Shown: positions 9,395 to 18,073 of the stretch, piece after piece
How the letters are laid out: each line of letters opens with the position of its first letter
Numbering within the stretch: the stretch's first letter is position 1
From: Lentimicrobiaceae bacterium
GTDB taxonomy: Bacteria; Bacteroidota; Bacteroidia; Bacteroidales; JALOCA01
Direction: 5' to 3'
NCBI GenBank assembly: GCA_023227965.1
Contig: JALOCA010000003.1
Span: forward strand, 62,001 to 126,000
Length of the DNA stretch: 64,000 nt
Program-made: the position numbers and the translations under genes
The notes under the pieces: generated by a model
The model's input: the letters and a program-made list of their open reading frames with translations, nothing else
What the model was told of the DNA's origin: nothing
The model's database searches: none

Positions 9395-10084
9395 TTAAAT
9401 AACAAACCGTTCGCGAATATTTTCCGTAACAATTTGTCCATCGAAAAGACGAATTATACGTTGCGCATAATCGGCATCGCGTTGCGAATGTGTTACCATA
9501 ATTATGGTAGTACCCGATTGATTCAACTTTTCGAGAATGCTCATCACTTCTTCACCATTAGCCGAATCGAGATTTCCGGTAGGTTCGTCGGCAAGAATCA
9601 GGTTGGGGCGGGTAACCACTGCTCTGGCTACTGCTACACGTTGCTGCTGACCTCCGGAAAGTTGCAGGGGAAAATGTTTTTTCCGGTGCATTATCTGCAT
9701 TTGTTCCAATATTTGTTCTACTCTTTTTTTCCGTTCGCCGCTATACATTCCCCGGTAAATAAGGGGCAATTCGATGTTTTCAAAAACAGTCAGTTCGTCA
9801 ACAAGATTAAAGTTCTGAAATACAAAACCAATATTTTGTTTCCGCAACAATGCACGCTGCCGTTCTGTAAATTTCGATACTTCCCGTTCAAATAAATAAT
9901 ATTCTCCACTTGTCGGATTATCAAGTAAACCCAAAATATTTAAAAGGGTGGACTTCCCGCAACCCGAAGGTCCCATTATAGCTACAAACTCTCCTTTTGT
10001 TATTGAAAATGAAACCAGATTTAGCGCAGTGGTTTCTACTTCATCTGTACGAAATACTTTTGAAAGGTTAACAGTTTTTATCAT
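9395..10084 (-). CDS. ABC transporter ATP-binding protein (MacB/LolD class)
   Basis: This ATPase energises the permease encoded 17 bp downstream. Walker A GPSGCGKST, signature LSGGQQQR, Walker B LILADEPTGNLD and the switch His in VTHSQRDADYA are intact. I chose the ATG at 10084 (MIKTVNLSKVFRTDEVETTA, 229 aa) over a TTG at 10105 because it begins exactly at the first strand of the family. Gene order ATPase then permease on the minus strand indicates an operon that ends at the terminator near 6920. Confidence 0.92.
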   Translation of the reverse strand: MIKTVNLSKVFRTDEVETTALNLVSFSITKGEFVAIMGPSGCGKSTLLNILGLLDNPTSGEYYLFEREVSKFTERQRALLRKQNIGFVFQNFNLVDELTVFENIELPLIYRGMYSGERKKRVEQILEQMQIMHRKKHFPLQLSGGQQQRVAVARAVVTRPNLILADEPTGNLDSANGEEVMSILEKLNQSGTTIIMVTHSQRDADYAQRIIRLFDGQIVTENIRERFVI

Positions 10085-10275
10085 TGTGGTTAAAAACTTT
10101 TTCAAAAAAAAACTTTTTCTATTCGACGAATACCGTCAGAAAATGTTACACCGATCTTTCTTTTTTATAAACAATTTATTAATCCAGATATACCATTTCT
10201 TACATGAAGCCTTGTACAATACAGTTTTATATATTTTGAATTTAATATTTGTATTTTTTAATTTACTTTTGCTTT

Positions 10276-10701
10276 ATGAAAATAACACCTCTGGTTAGCA
10301 AAACAGAAATAACCGTTCGCTTTTGCGAGGTTGACCCCATGCATATTGTATGGCATGGAAACTATATAAAGTATTTTGAAGATGGAAGAGAAGATTTTGG
10401 CGAAAAATACGGACTAAGCTATAGTACGATTTTCAATAATCAATTATTAACTCCCATAGTTAAAATGCAATGTGAGTATAGATGTTCACTTACTTTTGGC
10501 GAAAAAGCCATAGTGGAAACACAATATGTAAATACAGAAGCAGCAAAGATAATTTTCAAATACAAAATTTTCAGAAAATCAAATAGTGAACTAGTGGCAA
10601 CGGGCGAATCTGTACAAGTATTTTTAAATATTCAAAAAGAACTGCAACTTACCCACCCACAGTTTTTTTTGGATTGGAAAAAAAGGTGGGGGATACATTA
10701 A
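10276..10701 (+). CDS. Hotdog-fold acyl-CoA/acyl-ACP thioesterase (4HBT/YbgC-like)
   Basis: This 141-aa single-hotdog protein carries the 4HBT signature VRFCEVDPMHIVWHGNYIKY, whose Asp is the usual catalytic residue. It probably hydrolyses an acyl thioester. It opens the twelve-gene operon of ketosynthases and ACP, so release or editing of ACP-bound chains is the likely job. The ATG at 10276 is preferred over an upstream TTG at 10249 because family homology starts at MKITPLVSKTEI. A TACTTTTG box at 10264-10271 lies too close to this ATG to be its ordinary promoter. Confidence 0.85.
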   Translation: MKITPLVSKTEITVRFCEVDPMHIVWHGNYIKYFEDGREDFGEKYGLSYSTIFNNQLLTPIVKMQCEYRCSLTFGEKAIVETQYVNTEAAKIIFKYKIFRKSNSELVATGESVQVFLNIQKELQLTHPQFFLDWKKRWGIH

Positions 10702-10703
10702 AG

Positions 10704-11858
10704 ATGCCTGAAATTATTGTTGATGCACATAATATAATTACTTCGCTGGGTTTTTCGACTGCCGAAAATATGAAAAACCTTCAGAAAGGCATTACCGGCG
10801 TAAAGTATTGCGACGATACGAAACTTTCGCCCAATCCATTTATGGTTTCACTGGTTGATTCCCTGCGTCTTGATGATGAATTTTCCGCATTAGGCAACCC
10901 CAGGCAATTTACCCGTTTTGAAAAACTATTGATTCTTTCTGTAGCCAACGCGCTTAAAAAGACAACTGTCAGCATTAATAATCCCAAAACGTTATTAATT
11001 ATTTCTACAACCAAAGGGAACGTGGAGCTATTGACTCCTACAGGGAAAGCTTTTTCGAAAGAGCGGGTATATCTTTGGGAAACAGCACGTATTATTGGTA
11101 AATTCTTTAAAAATCCCAATACTCCGGTGGTTATTTCCAACGCCTGTATTTCGGGCGTTCTTGCCATTAATGTAGCATCAGCATTTCTTTGTTCCGGGAA
11201 ATATGAAAATGTAGTTGTTTCCGGAGGAGATGCAATAACAAAATTTGTAGTTTCCGGATTTCAGTCATTTCAGTCGTTAAGCCCTAATCCTTGTAAGCCG
11301 TTTGATGTTTCAAGAGATGGACTTAACCTTGGCGAAGGCAGTGGAACTCTTATACTTACAACAAAAACAATAAAAACGGATGATAATGTGGTTATTACTG
11401 TAAAAGGTGGTGGTAGCAGCAATGATGCCAATCATATTTCCGGTCCTTCACGCACTGGCGACGGGTTATTTTTTGCTATACAACGTGCCCTTGACCAAGC
11501 TGGATACCTGCCGGATAAAATTGATTTTATTTCGGCACACGGAACGGCTACCAGTTTTAACGATGAAATGGAATCGAAAGCTTTCAATATGGCAAAAATG
11601 AGCAATATCCCCCTTAACAGTGTTAAGGGATATATCGGACACACACTGGGTGGTGCCGGCATCATTGAATCCGGCATAACAATAGGTTGCCTTAACCAAA
11701 ATTTATTATTGAAAAATTTGGGGTATACCGAGTCCGGAATTCCTTTCCCGTTAAATGTAATTACCGAAAACTGTTCGCATCCGCTACATGTATGTCTGAA
11801 AACCGCTTCTGGTTTCGGCGGTTGCAATGCGGCAGTTATTTTTGAAAAAAAGAAATGA
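10704..11858 (+). CDS. Beta-ketoacyl-ACP synthase (KS1, FabF-like)
   Basis: This 384-aa condensing enzyme with thiolase fold catalyses decarboxylative Claisen condensation of malonyl-ACP with an acyl primer. The full Cys-His-His triad is present: Cys148 in SNACISG, His279 in SAHGTAT and His313 in GYIGHTLGGAG. The ATG at 10704 follows the thioesterase stop by 2 bp and a purine-rich GGTGGGGG; an alternative TTG at 10674 overlaps the thioesterase. It is more divergent from KS2 and KS3 in this cluster than those are from each other. It resembles the KS enzymes of aryl-polyene/flexirubin clusters. Confidence 0.9.
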   Translation: MPEIIVDAHNIITSLGFSTAENMKNLQKGITGVKYCDDTKLSPNPFMVSLVDSLRLDDEFSALGNPRQFTRFEKLLILSVANALKKTTVSINNPKTLLIISTTKGNVELLTPTGKAFSKERVYLWETARIIGKFFKNPNTPVVISNACISGVLAINVASAFLCSGKYENVVVSGGDAITKFVVSGFQSFQSLSPNPCKPFDVSRDGLNLGEGSGTLILTTKTIKTDDNVVITVKGGGSSNDANHISGPSRTGDGLFFAIQRALDQAGYLPDKIDFISAHGTATSFNDEMESKAFNMAKMSNIPLNSVKGYIGHTLGGAGIIESGITIGCLNQNLLLKNLGYTESGIPFPLNVITENCSHPLHVCLKTASGFGGCNAAVIFEKKK

Positions 11859-12499
11859 AAACACCAGTCATAACACAATTTTGCTCGATAAACCACAGCA
11901 CTGTTTTTGTAAACGGAGAACCAGTTTTTTCATTCGCAGAAAATGATTTTACGGCATTTATGAAAGCTGCATACAAGAATTCTGGAGCCGAATACATGAA
12001 ATTTTATAAAATGGATGGCTTGTGCAAGTTGGCTTTTATTACATCTGAATATCTGCTGAAAGGACCGTGTCCAGTAAAACTTTCAAATCCGGAAAAAACG
12101 GCTGTGGTGATCAACAACGGGAGTTCAAGCATGCAAAGCGATGTAAATCACCAATATAGTATTAATGATGCCCAAAAATATTTTCCAAGCCCCGCAGTTT
12201 TTGTTTATACTCTTCCTAATATCATGATTGGTGAAATTTGTATCCGGCATGCCATAAAAGGAGAGAATGCACTTTTTATTTCTAAAGAAATGGATACCGG
12301 ATTATTACACAATTATATTACATATCTGTTTAATAATAAAAGAGTTGATTCGTGTATTGCCGGTTGGGTCGAACAAAATGAGAACCTGTACGAATCATTT
12401 TTATTGTTAATTCAGAAAAATTATTCTGATTTTTCGGATAATCATTTTACTTTTACCATAGAAAATTTAAAGAAAATTTATAAACAAGAAAGCAATTAA
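11855..12499 (+). CDS. Truncated ketosynthase-like protein lacking the active site
   Basis: This 214-aa protein overlaps KS1 by 4 bp (ATGA), so it is translationally coupled. The region around residues 110-145 (SPAVFVYTLPN, then GEICIRHAIKGENALFIS) looks like the part of a condensing enzyme that surrounds the nucleophile, but the Cys is replaced (TLPN) and the C-terminal half with both His residues is missing. It resembles the short beta-ketoacyl-synthase N-terminal-like proteins (PF13723 type) seen in aryl-polyene clusters. Inference: a non-catalytic partner of KS1 or the ACP. Family assignment is moderate and function unknown. Confidence 0.6.
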   Translation: MKTPVITQFCSINHSTVFVNGEPVFSFAENDFTAFMKAAYKNSGAEYMKFYKMDGLCKLAFITSEYLLKGPCPVKLSNPEKTAVVINNGSSSMQSDVNHQYSINDAQKYFPSPAVFVYTLPNIMIGEICIRHAIKGENALFISKEMDTGLLHNYITYLFNNKRVDSCIAGWVEQNENLYESFLLLIQKNYSDFSDNHFTFTIENLKKIYKQESN

Positions 12500-12502
12500 A
12501 GT

Positions 12503-12766
12503 ATGGAAGAATTAATTAACAAACTGAAAGAACAAATTATAACCGAATTAAATCTGGAAGATATTAAACCAGAAGATATTAAACCTGATACCCCCCTCTT
12601 TGGCGATGAAGGTTTAGGATTGGATTCCATTGATGCACTTGAGCTTATAGTTTTACTTGAAAAAAATTATGGTATTAAAATTGAAGACCCCAAAGATGGG
12701 AAAAAAATATTCTATTCTATTCGTACTTTAGCCGAGTACATTACTGAAAACCAATCAAAAATTTAA
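12503..12766 (+). CDS. Acyl carrier protein
   Basis: This 87-aa acidic helical carrier has the phosphopantetheine attachment Ser at residue 42 in GLGLDSIDALEL. It carries growing acyl chains as thioesters to the ketosynthases and dehydratase of the cluster. It has an insertion-like N-terminal repeat of EDIKPEDIKPD before the loop, unlike housekeeping AcpP. It sits 3 bp after the truncated KS-like gene and 9 bp before KS2. No phosphopantetheinyl transferase is in the window. Confidence 0.93.
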   Translation: MEELINKLKEQIITELNLEDIKPEDIKPDTPLFGDEGLGLDSIDALELIVLLEKNYGIKIEDPKDGKKIFYSIRTLAEYITENQSKI

Positions 12767-12775
12767 AATGGTTTG

Positions 12776-13969
12776 ATGCGAAAGGTCTTTGTAACAGGGA
12801 TTGGAATTATTTCCGCAGTCGGAAATAATGTTAGGGAAACAATTGCTTCAGTACAAAATTCACGTTCCGGGATTGGCAATATTACTTTGATAGATACTAT
12901 TTATAAAAATCTTCCTTTTGCAGAAGTGAAGTGCAATAATTCCGCACTTTTTAAAAAGGTTGGTATTGAAGAAGCAGAAAGTTTTTCCCGGACAGCATTG
13001 CTGAGCATGGTAGCTGCCCGCGAAGCCTTGCTTTACAGTAAAATAAACGATATCGCCGAATGGAAAACAGGCTTAATTTCTTCAACCACTGTTGGCGGAA
13101 TGGACAAAAGCGAACTGTATTACGAAGATTTTTTAACCAACAATTCCAGAAACAATTATATTGATATTCATGATTGTGCCGATCATACTGAAAAAATTGC
13201 CGATTATTTAGGTATAAATGAATATCTTACTACCATCAGTACTGCCTGTTCTTCCTCAGCAAACAGTATCATGTTTGCTGCACGGCTTATCAGGAATGGT
13301 ACACTCGATCGCGCCATAGCCGGCGGAAGCGAATGCTTGTCGAAATTTCATATAGATGGCTTCTATTCGTTGCAAATTTTAGATACAGAACCTTGTAAAC
13401 CTTTTGATGCGTTTAGGAACGGACTTACTTTGGGCGAAGGAGCTGCCTACCTCGTTCTCGAATCGGAAGAAGCAGTAAAAACAAGCGGAAAAACTATCCT
13501 CTGTGAACTCAGCGGATGGGGAAATGCTTGCGAAGCATACCATCAAACTGCATCTTCACCTGAAGGGTACGGCGCCGTACTTGCCATGCAGAAAGCCTTG
13601 GCTGTTGCAGGTTTGCAACCCTCACAAATCAGCTATATTAATGCACACGGTACTGGTACACAAAATAATGATGCTTCGGAAGGTAATGCCATTGAAACGG
13701 TTTTCGGGAATAATATACCTCCGGTAAGTTCTACCAAATCATTTACCGGACATACAACCAGTGCTGCCGGAGCCGTAGAAGGTGTACTCTGCATCCTGGC
13801 AATGAACCGTGGTTGGTTGCTTCCAAACTTGAATTTTACCCATAAAATGGAAAATACCCACTTCGAACCTGTCAGAAAATTACAAACAAACATAAAATTC
13901 CGGCATATTTTATCTAATTCCTTTGGTTTTGGAGGAAATGATTCTTGCCTTATTTTTTCAAAAGTGTGA
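12776..13969 (+). CDS. Beta-ketoacyl-ACP synthase (KS2)
   Basis: This 397-aa FabF-class condensing enzyme has Cys158 in STACSSSANS, His291 in NAHGTGTQNND and His326 in SFTGHTTSAAG, so it is catalytically complete. ATG at 12776 gives MRKVFVTGIGIIS, the standard N-terminus; TTG at 12773 is ignored. It is followed at once by a chain-length-factor-like gene, forming a KS-CLF pair. That pair is duplicated further downstream as KS3-CLF2, and long blocks such as HQTASSPEG, LQPSxIxYIN and SSTKSFTGHT are shared by KS2 and KS3. Confidence 0.93.
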   Translation: MRKVFVTGIGIISAVGNNVRETIASVQNSRSGIGNITLIDTIYKNLPFAEVKCNNSALFKKVGIEEAESFSRTALLSMVAAREALLYSKINDIAEWKTGLISSTTVGGMDKSELYYEDFLTNNSRNNYIDIHDCADHTEKIADYLGINEYLTTISTACSSSANSIMFAARLIRNGTLDRAIAGGSECLSKFHIDGFYSLQILDTEPCKPFDAFRNGLTLGEGAAYLVLESEEAVKTSGKTILCELSGWGNACEAYHQTASSPEGYGAVLAMQKALAVAGLQPSQISYINAHGTGTQNNDASEGNAIETVFGNNIPPVSSTKSFTGHTTSAAGAVEGVLCILAMNRGWLLPNLNFTHKMENTHFEPVRKLQTNIKFRHILSNSFGFGGNDSCLIFSKV

Positions 13970-13970
13970 T

Positions 13971-15038
13971 ATGGAGGCATTTATTAACGGCATAGGCATT
14001 ATTTCCTCACAAAATATCCCCAATACCGATCTTTTCCCCAAGGAAATCATCAATGATTCTTTGGGTATTTTAAAACTTATTACACCTGACTATAAGGACT
14101 ATATTGACCTGATGGCTCGTAGGCGAATGGGGCGAATTATTAAAGCAGGTGTTACTGCGGCTAAAATGTGCCTTAATGATGCGGGTTTATCACAGCCAGA
14201 TGCAATTATTACCGGAACAGGTCTGGGATGTATCGAAGACACCGAAAAATTTCTGGCTTCCATCCTTCAAAACAATGAAAGATTGCTCAACCCTGTACAT
14301 TTTATGCAGTCAACATACAATACACTCAGTTCGCAGATTGCTATTGTGCTGAATTGCAATAACTACAATAATACTTTTGTCCACAGGAGTTTTTCCTTCG
14401 AAAGTGCAATTCAGGATGCGTTGATGCTAATTGCCGAAAAAGAAACACAAACAGCATTGGTGGGTAGCATTGATGAAATAACACAAAACCACTATCTTAT
14501 AAACCGGAGACTCAATAAGTGGAAAACAGAATCATTGTATAGTTTAGATTTATTCAATAAAAATTCTCCAGGAACTGTCCCCGGTGAAGGAGCCATCTAT
14601 TTTTTGCTTTCTGATGTACCAGCAACTACTACTTATTCAATTTTGGCAGGTGTAAAAATGTTTTACAAACCCCAATCGCCCACAGAAACCGAAAATAAAA
14701 TTTTGCAATTTTTAAAAGAATGTGATACAGATATTCATGATATTGATATGATAATCACTGGAATAAATGGTGATAATCGTTTTGATGGAATTTATACTCA
14801 CTTGCTTGAAGGAGTATTTCTAGGGAAACCTCACGCGGGTTTCAAACACCTCTGCGGAGAGTATTTTACTGCAACTTCTTTTGCTGTATGGTTAGCATCG
14901 GTAATTTTAAAAAACCAGGAAGCGCCTTCTGTTTGTGTTATTAACCATTCGCCAACTGCCCCATTACGCAATATTTTGATTTGGAATCATAATAAAAATA
15001 TAAATCACAGTGTTTTGTTGATAAAGAAATACCAATAA
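13971..15038 (+). CDS. Chain-length-factor-like ketosynthase partner (CLF1)
   Basis: This 355-aa thiolase-fold protein is related to ketosynthases but without the nucleophile: the active-site segment reads HRSFSFESA (residues 138-146) and the two His motifs are absent. By analogy with the E. coli aryl-polyene ApeO-ApeC heterodimer, it should pair with KS2 and shape chain length. I chose the ATG at 13971, one base after the KS2 stop. The upstream TTG-type frame from 13923 overlaps KS2 and adds unrelated residues. It ends before a 29-bp AT-rich gap. Confidence 0.82.
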   Translation: MEAFINGIGIISSQNIPNTDLFPKEIINDSLGILKLITPDYKDYIDLMARRRMGRIIKAGVTAAKMCLNDAGLSQPDAIITGTGLGCIEDTEKFLASILQNNERLLNPVHFMQSTYNTLSSQIAIVLNCNNYNNTFVHRSFSFESAIQDALMLIAEKETQTALVGSIDEITQNHYLINRRLNKWKTESLYSLDLFNKNSPGTVPGEGAIYFLLSDVPATTTYSILAGVKMFYKPQSPTETENKILQFLKECDTDIHDIDMIITGINGDNRFDGIYTHLLEGVFLGKPHAGFKHLCGEYFTATSFAVWLASVILKNQEAPSVCVINHSPTAPLRNILIWNHNKNINHSVLLIKKYQ

Positions 15039-15067
15039 TATATTTTTAATTTTAATATTAATATTTT

Positions 15068-16270
15068 ATGGCAAGACGGGTTTTTGTTACCGGAATAGGG
15101 ATCATCAGTTCAATTGGAAGCAATGTGGAAAAAACACTTGCATCTGTTTTTACAGGTAGGTCGGGTATAGGCAAGGCTGAATTTTTGCCAACATTGCTTC
15201 GCGATATTTTACCTGTTGCCGAAATAAAATTATCCAATGATGCATTGGCAGACCAGGCAGGTGTTTCCCCGAAACAATATACCCGAACAGCATTACTTGG
15301 AATGTTGGCTGCTAAACAAGCTACGGAAGATGCACAAATTACTTCCGCAGAACTTTCGCAACGAACGCTGCTTCTGTCGGCAACCTCGGTAGGTGGAATG
15401 GACAAAAGTGAAAATTTTTACCGGGAATTCATTGCCGATAACCGAAAAGGAAGACTCAGTCAAATAGTCCATCACGATTGTGGCGACAGTACCGAAGCCA
15501 TAGCAGACTATATCGGTGTAAAACAAGGAATGGGAACTATCAGTACTGCATGCTCTTCTTCTGCCAATAGTATTATGCTGGGTACCCGTCTTATTAGAAA
15601 CGGACTGACCGACAAGGTAATTGCCGGAGGTACTGATGCACTTACCCGCTTTACATTGAACGGATTCAATTCGCTGATGATTTTGGATAAAAACCCGTGC
15701 AGACCTTTTGATGAAACTCGCAACGGGCTGAATCTTGGCGAAGCGGCAGCTTTTATTGTACTTGAACCCGAAAAAGCCATTACTGCCAATAAAAAATTTT
15801 ACTGCGAGGTAACTGGATATGATAATGCCTGTGATGCATTTCACCAGACCGCTTCTTCGCCTGAAGGACTGGGTGCATTACTTGCCATGAAAAAAGCTCT
15901 TTCGGTAGCCGGATTACAACCGTCAGAAATACAATATATTAATGTACATGGTACCGGTACTCAGAATAATGATCTTTCGGAAGGTATAGCTATTCAAACA
16001 CTTTTCGGGGAGAATGTGCCCCTGCTCAGTTCCACTAAATCATTTACCGGACACACACTGGGTGCTACCGGTGCAGTGGAAGCGATACTTTCTATACTAT
16101 CTATAAAACAAGGCATTGTATATCCAAACCTGAATTTTTCGGAAAAAATGAAAGAATTAAATTTTTATCCGAATACCCAATTGCTTACGGGTAAAAATAT
16201 AGTTAATGTGCTTAGTAATTCATTTGGTTTTGGTGGAAACAATACAACTTTAATATTTTCGAGGAGGTAA
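15068..16270 (+). CDS. Beta-ketoacyl-ACP synthase (KS3)
   Basis: This 400-aa condensing enzyme has an intact triad: Cys162 in STACSSSANS, His294 in NVHGTGTQNND and His329 in SFTGHTLGATG. It is clearly a paralogue of KS2, with collinear identity along the whole length including GGMDKSE, FNSLMILD and the C-terminal SNSFGFGGNN. It forms a second KS-CLF pair with the next gene, 4 bp downstream. Two pairs suggest successive elongation phases or different primers within one pathway, which is inference. Confidence 0.93.
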   Translation: MARRVFVTGIGIISSIGSNVEKTLASVFTGRSGIGKAEFLPTLLRDILPVAEIKLSNDALADQAGVSPKQYTRTALLGMLAAKQATEDAQITSAELSQRTLLLSATSVGGMDKSENFYREFIADNRKGRLSQIVHHDCGDSTEAIADYIGVKQGMGTISTACSSSANSIMLGTRLIRNGLTDKVIAGGTDALTRFTLNGFNSLMILDKNPCRPFDETRNGLNLGEAAAFIVLEPEKAITANKKFYCEVTGYDNACDAFHQTASSPEGLGALLAMKKALSVAGLQPSEIQYINVHGTGTQNNDLSEGIAIQTLFGENVPLLSSTKSFTGHTLGATGAVEAILSILSIKQGIVYPNLNFSEKMKELNFYPNTQLLTGKNIVNVLSNSFGFGGNNTTLIFSRR

Positions 16271-16274
16271 TTTT

Positions 16275-17300
16275 ATGAAAGCATATATTAACGGATTATC
16301 GGCTATTTCTCCTTACGACCCCAACGGGAAACCTTTTGTTAACGATTATCTAAAATGTGCTGAACCTGATTATAAAGGATTTATCAACCCAGCCTTAGCC
16401 AGAAGGATGAGCCGGATGGTAAAAATGGGAGTTGCTGCAGCTAAGATAGGGTTAAAAGATGCGGGTGTGGATATTCCCGATGCAATTATTACCGGCACAG
16501 GATTGGGTTGCATTGAAGATACTGAAAAGTTTATAGCATCTATTATTGCCAATGAAGAAAAATTATTACCACCAACATCCTTTATCCAATCAACCCATAA
16601 TACCGTAGGGGCGCAGATTGCACTGGAACTGAAATGCCATAATTATAATTATACTTACGTACACCGTGGATTTTCATTTGAATGGGCATTGATTGACAGT
16701 CTGATGCTTATTGCCGAAAAAGAAGCATCCCGGGTTCTTCTTGGCAGTATTGATGAAACTACTCTTAATATATATTCCATTACTCACCGTCTCGGTCATT
16801 GGCGACAAGGAAACGCAATGCCCGGATTTGGTTCCTTAAAGCCGGTTGCAGGAGAAGGAGCCGTATTTTTTATGCTGGGCAACCAACCTGAAGAAAAAAA
16901 CTATTGCAGTATTTATGCCCCGCATATTTTTTATAAGGCTTCCGGTACAGATGTCATCAACTGCGAAATAGAAAACTTCCTTACTCAGTATTCGTTAAAA
17001 ATATCTGATATTGATTTGGTTATTCTTGGTGCTAACGGTAACAGGATTACCGATAGTGGCTATAATGTTTTGTTGGACGGATTATTCAAAAATATTCCTG
17101 CAGCTGTTTTTAAAAACCTTTGCGGAGAATATCATACTGCATCGTCGTTCGCTGTTTGGCTTGCATCCAACATTTTGAAGGAACAACAATTGCCTTCCCG
17201 TATGTTAATCAACAGCAAAGCACCAGACTCGGTTCGGCGCATACTTATTTATAACCATTACCGCAACATCAACCATTCTTTATTACTTTTGGAAAAATGA
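16275..17300 (+). CDS. Chain-length-factor-like ketosynthase partner (CLF2)
   Basis: This 341-aa paralogue of CLF1 shares DAIITGTGLGCIEDTEKF, LMLIAEKE, GSIDE and the LCGEY-TA-SFAVWLAS block. The nucleophile position again reads HRGFSFEWA (130-138) with no Cys, and no catalytic His motifs are present. It should form a heterodimer with KS3. A GAGGAGG stretch just upstream at 16260-16266 is an unusually strong Shine-Dalgarno-like sequence for a Bacteroidota gene. Its stop overlaps the start of the next gene by 4 bp. Confidence 0.82.
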   Translation: MKAYINGLSAISPYDPNGKPFVNDYLKCAEPDYKGFINPALARRMSRMVKMGVAAAKIGLKDAGVDIPDAIITGTGLGCIEDTEKFIASIIANEEKLLPPTSFIQSTHNTVGAQIALELKCHNYNYTYVHRGFSFEWALIDSLMLIAEKEASRVLLGSIDETTLNIYSITHRLGHWRQGNAMPGFGSLKPVAGEGAVFFMLGNQPEEKNYCSIYAPHIFYKASGTDVINCEIENFLTQYSLKISDIDLVILGANGNRITDSGYNVLLDGLFKNIPAAVFKNLCGEYHTASSFAVWLASNILKEQQLPSRMLINSKAPDSVRRILIYNHYRNINHSLLLLEK

Positions 17301-18073
17301 GAAAAGTATGGATTATTACAGTATTAAGTGTGAATCTCATTCTCATACTTTTCTTAATTCGCCATTTATATTCCGTTCCCTTAATTTTACCGGTAGGCAT
17401 AGCTGCATTTTATCTGATTACGATGATATATGGCTCTTTTGCCATCAATTCAGGTTTTTATATTAATGCTGTTTGTCGGGGTGCAACTATCAAAAAACAG
17501 TTAGCCCTCACCTTTGATGATCATCCTGCTGGAACCCAAACCCATAGAGTCCTTGATATACTGAAAGAAAATCAAATAAAAGCGACATTTTTTTGCATAG
17601 GAAACCGTATTCCGGGAAATGAAGATGTCCTGCTAAGGATGCAGCAGGAAGGACATTTAATAGGAAATCATTCGTATAGCCATTCGGTATTCTGGGGATT
17701 TTTCCCTCCAGAAAAAGCGAAAGCAGAACTTGAGCAGGCATCTGAACAAATTTTTTCGGTTACTAAGGAAAAACCGTTGCTTTTCCGACCACCTTTTGGT
17801 GTTACAAATCCATCAATTCGAAAGGCTGTTAATAAATTACAACTGACTACTGTCGGCTGGAGCTTGCGTTCACTTGATACCGTTATTTCAGATGAACAAA
17901 AAGTATTGAACAGAATAAAAAAAAAGCTGCATCCTGGTGCCATAGTACTGTTGCACGAAAGGCATCCCGGCATAGATGTTGTTTTGAATGGGATAATTAC
18001 TTTTGCTCGAAATGAAGGGTACCAGATTGTTGCCCTCGACAAACTACTAACAATTACACCTTATGAGAAATAA
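17297..18073 (+). CDS. Membrane-anchored NodB-type polysaccharide deacetylase
   Basis: This 258-aa protein has two N-terminal membrane helices (about 5-22 and 28-48) and a carbohydrate esterase 4 domain. Motif 1 is LTFDDHPAG (Asp74, Asp75), motif 2 is HSYSH (His125, His129), and RPPFG and LLHER complete the site. The usual TFDDGP has His in place of Gly, a rare variant that deserves attention. The catalytic domain probably lies in the periplasm. It is coupled to CLF2 by a 4-bp overlap and to the LolA-like gene by an 11-bp overlap, so it belongs to the biosynthetic operon. It may modify a glycan or amide linked to the product. Confidence 0.85.
   Translation: MRKVWIITVLSVNLILILFLIRHLYSVPLILPVGIAAFYLITMIYGSFAINSGFYINAVCRGATIKKQLALTFDDHPAGTQTHRVLDILKENQIKATFFCIGNRIPGNEDVLLRMQQEGHLIGNHSYSHSVFWGFFPPEKAKAELEQASEQIFSVTKEKPLLFRPPFGVTNPSIRKAVNKLQLTTVGWSLRSLDTVISDEQKVLNRIKKKLHPGAIVLLHERHPGIDVVLNGIITFARNEGYQIVALDKLLTITPYEK

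Noticed and set aside
10264..10271. TACTTTTG box as promoter of the ketosynthase operon
   Set aside because: It ends only 4 bp before the chosen ATG at 10276, so transcription would start at or inside the gene, and no -33 TTG sits at 19-21 bp.
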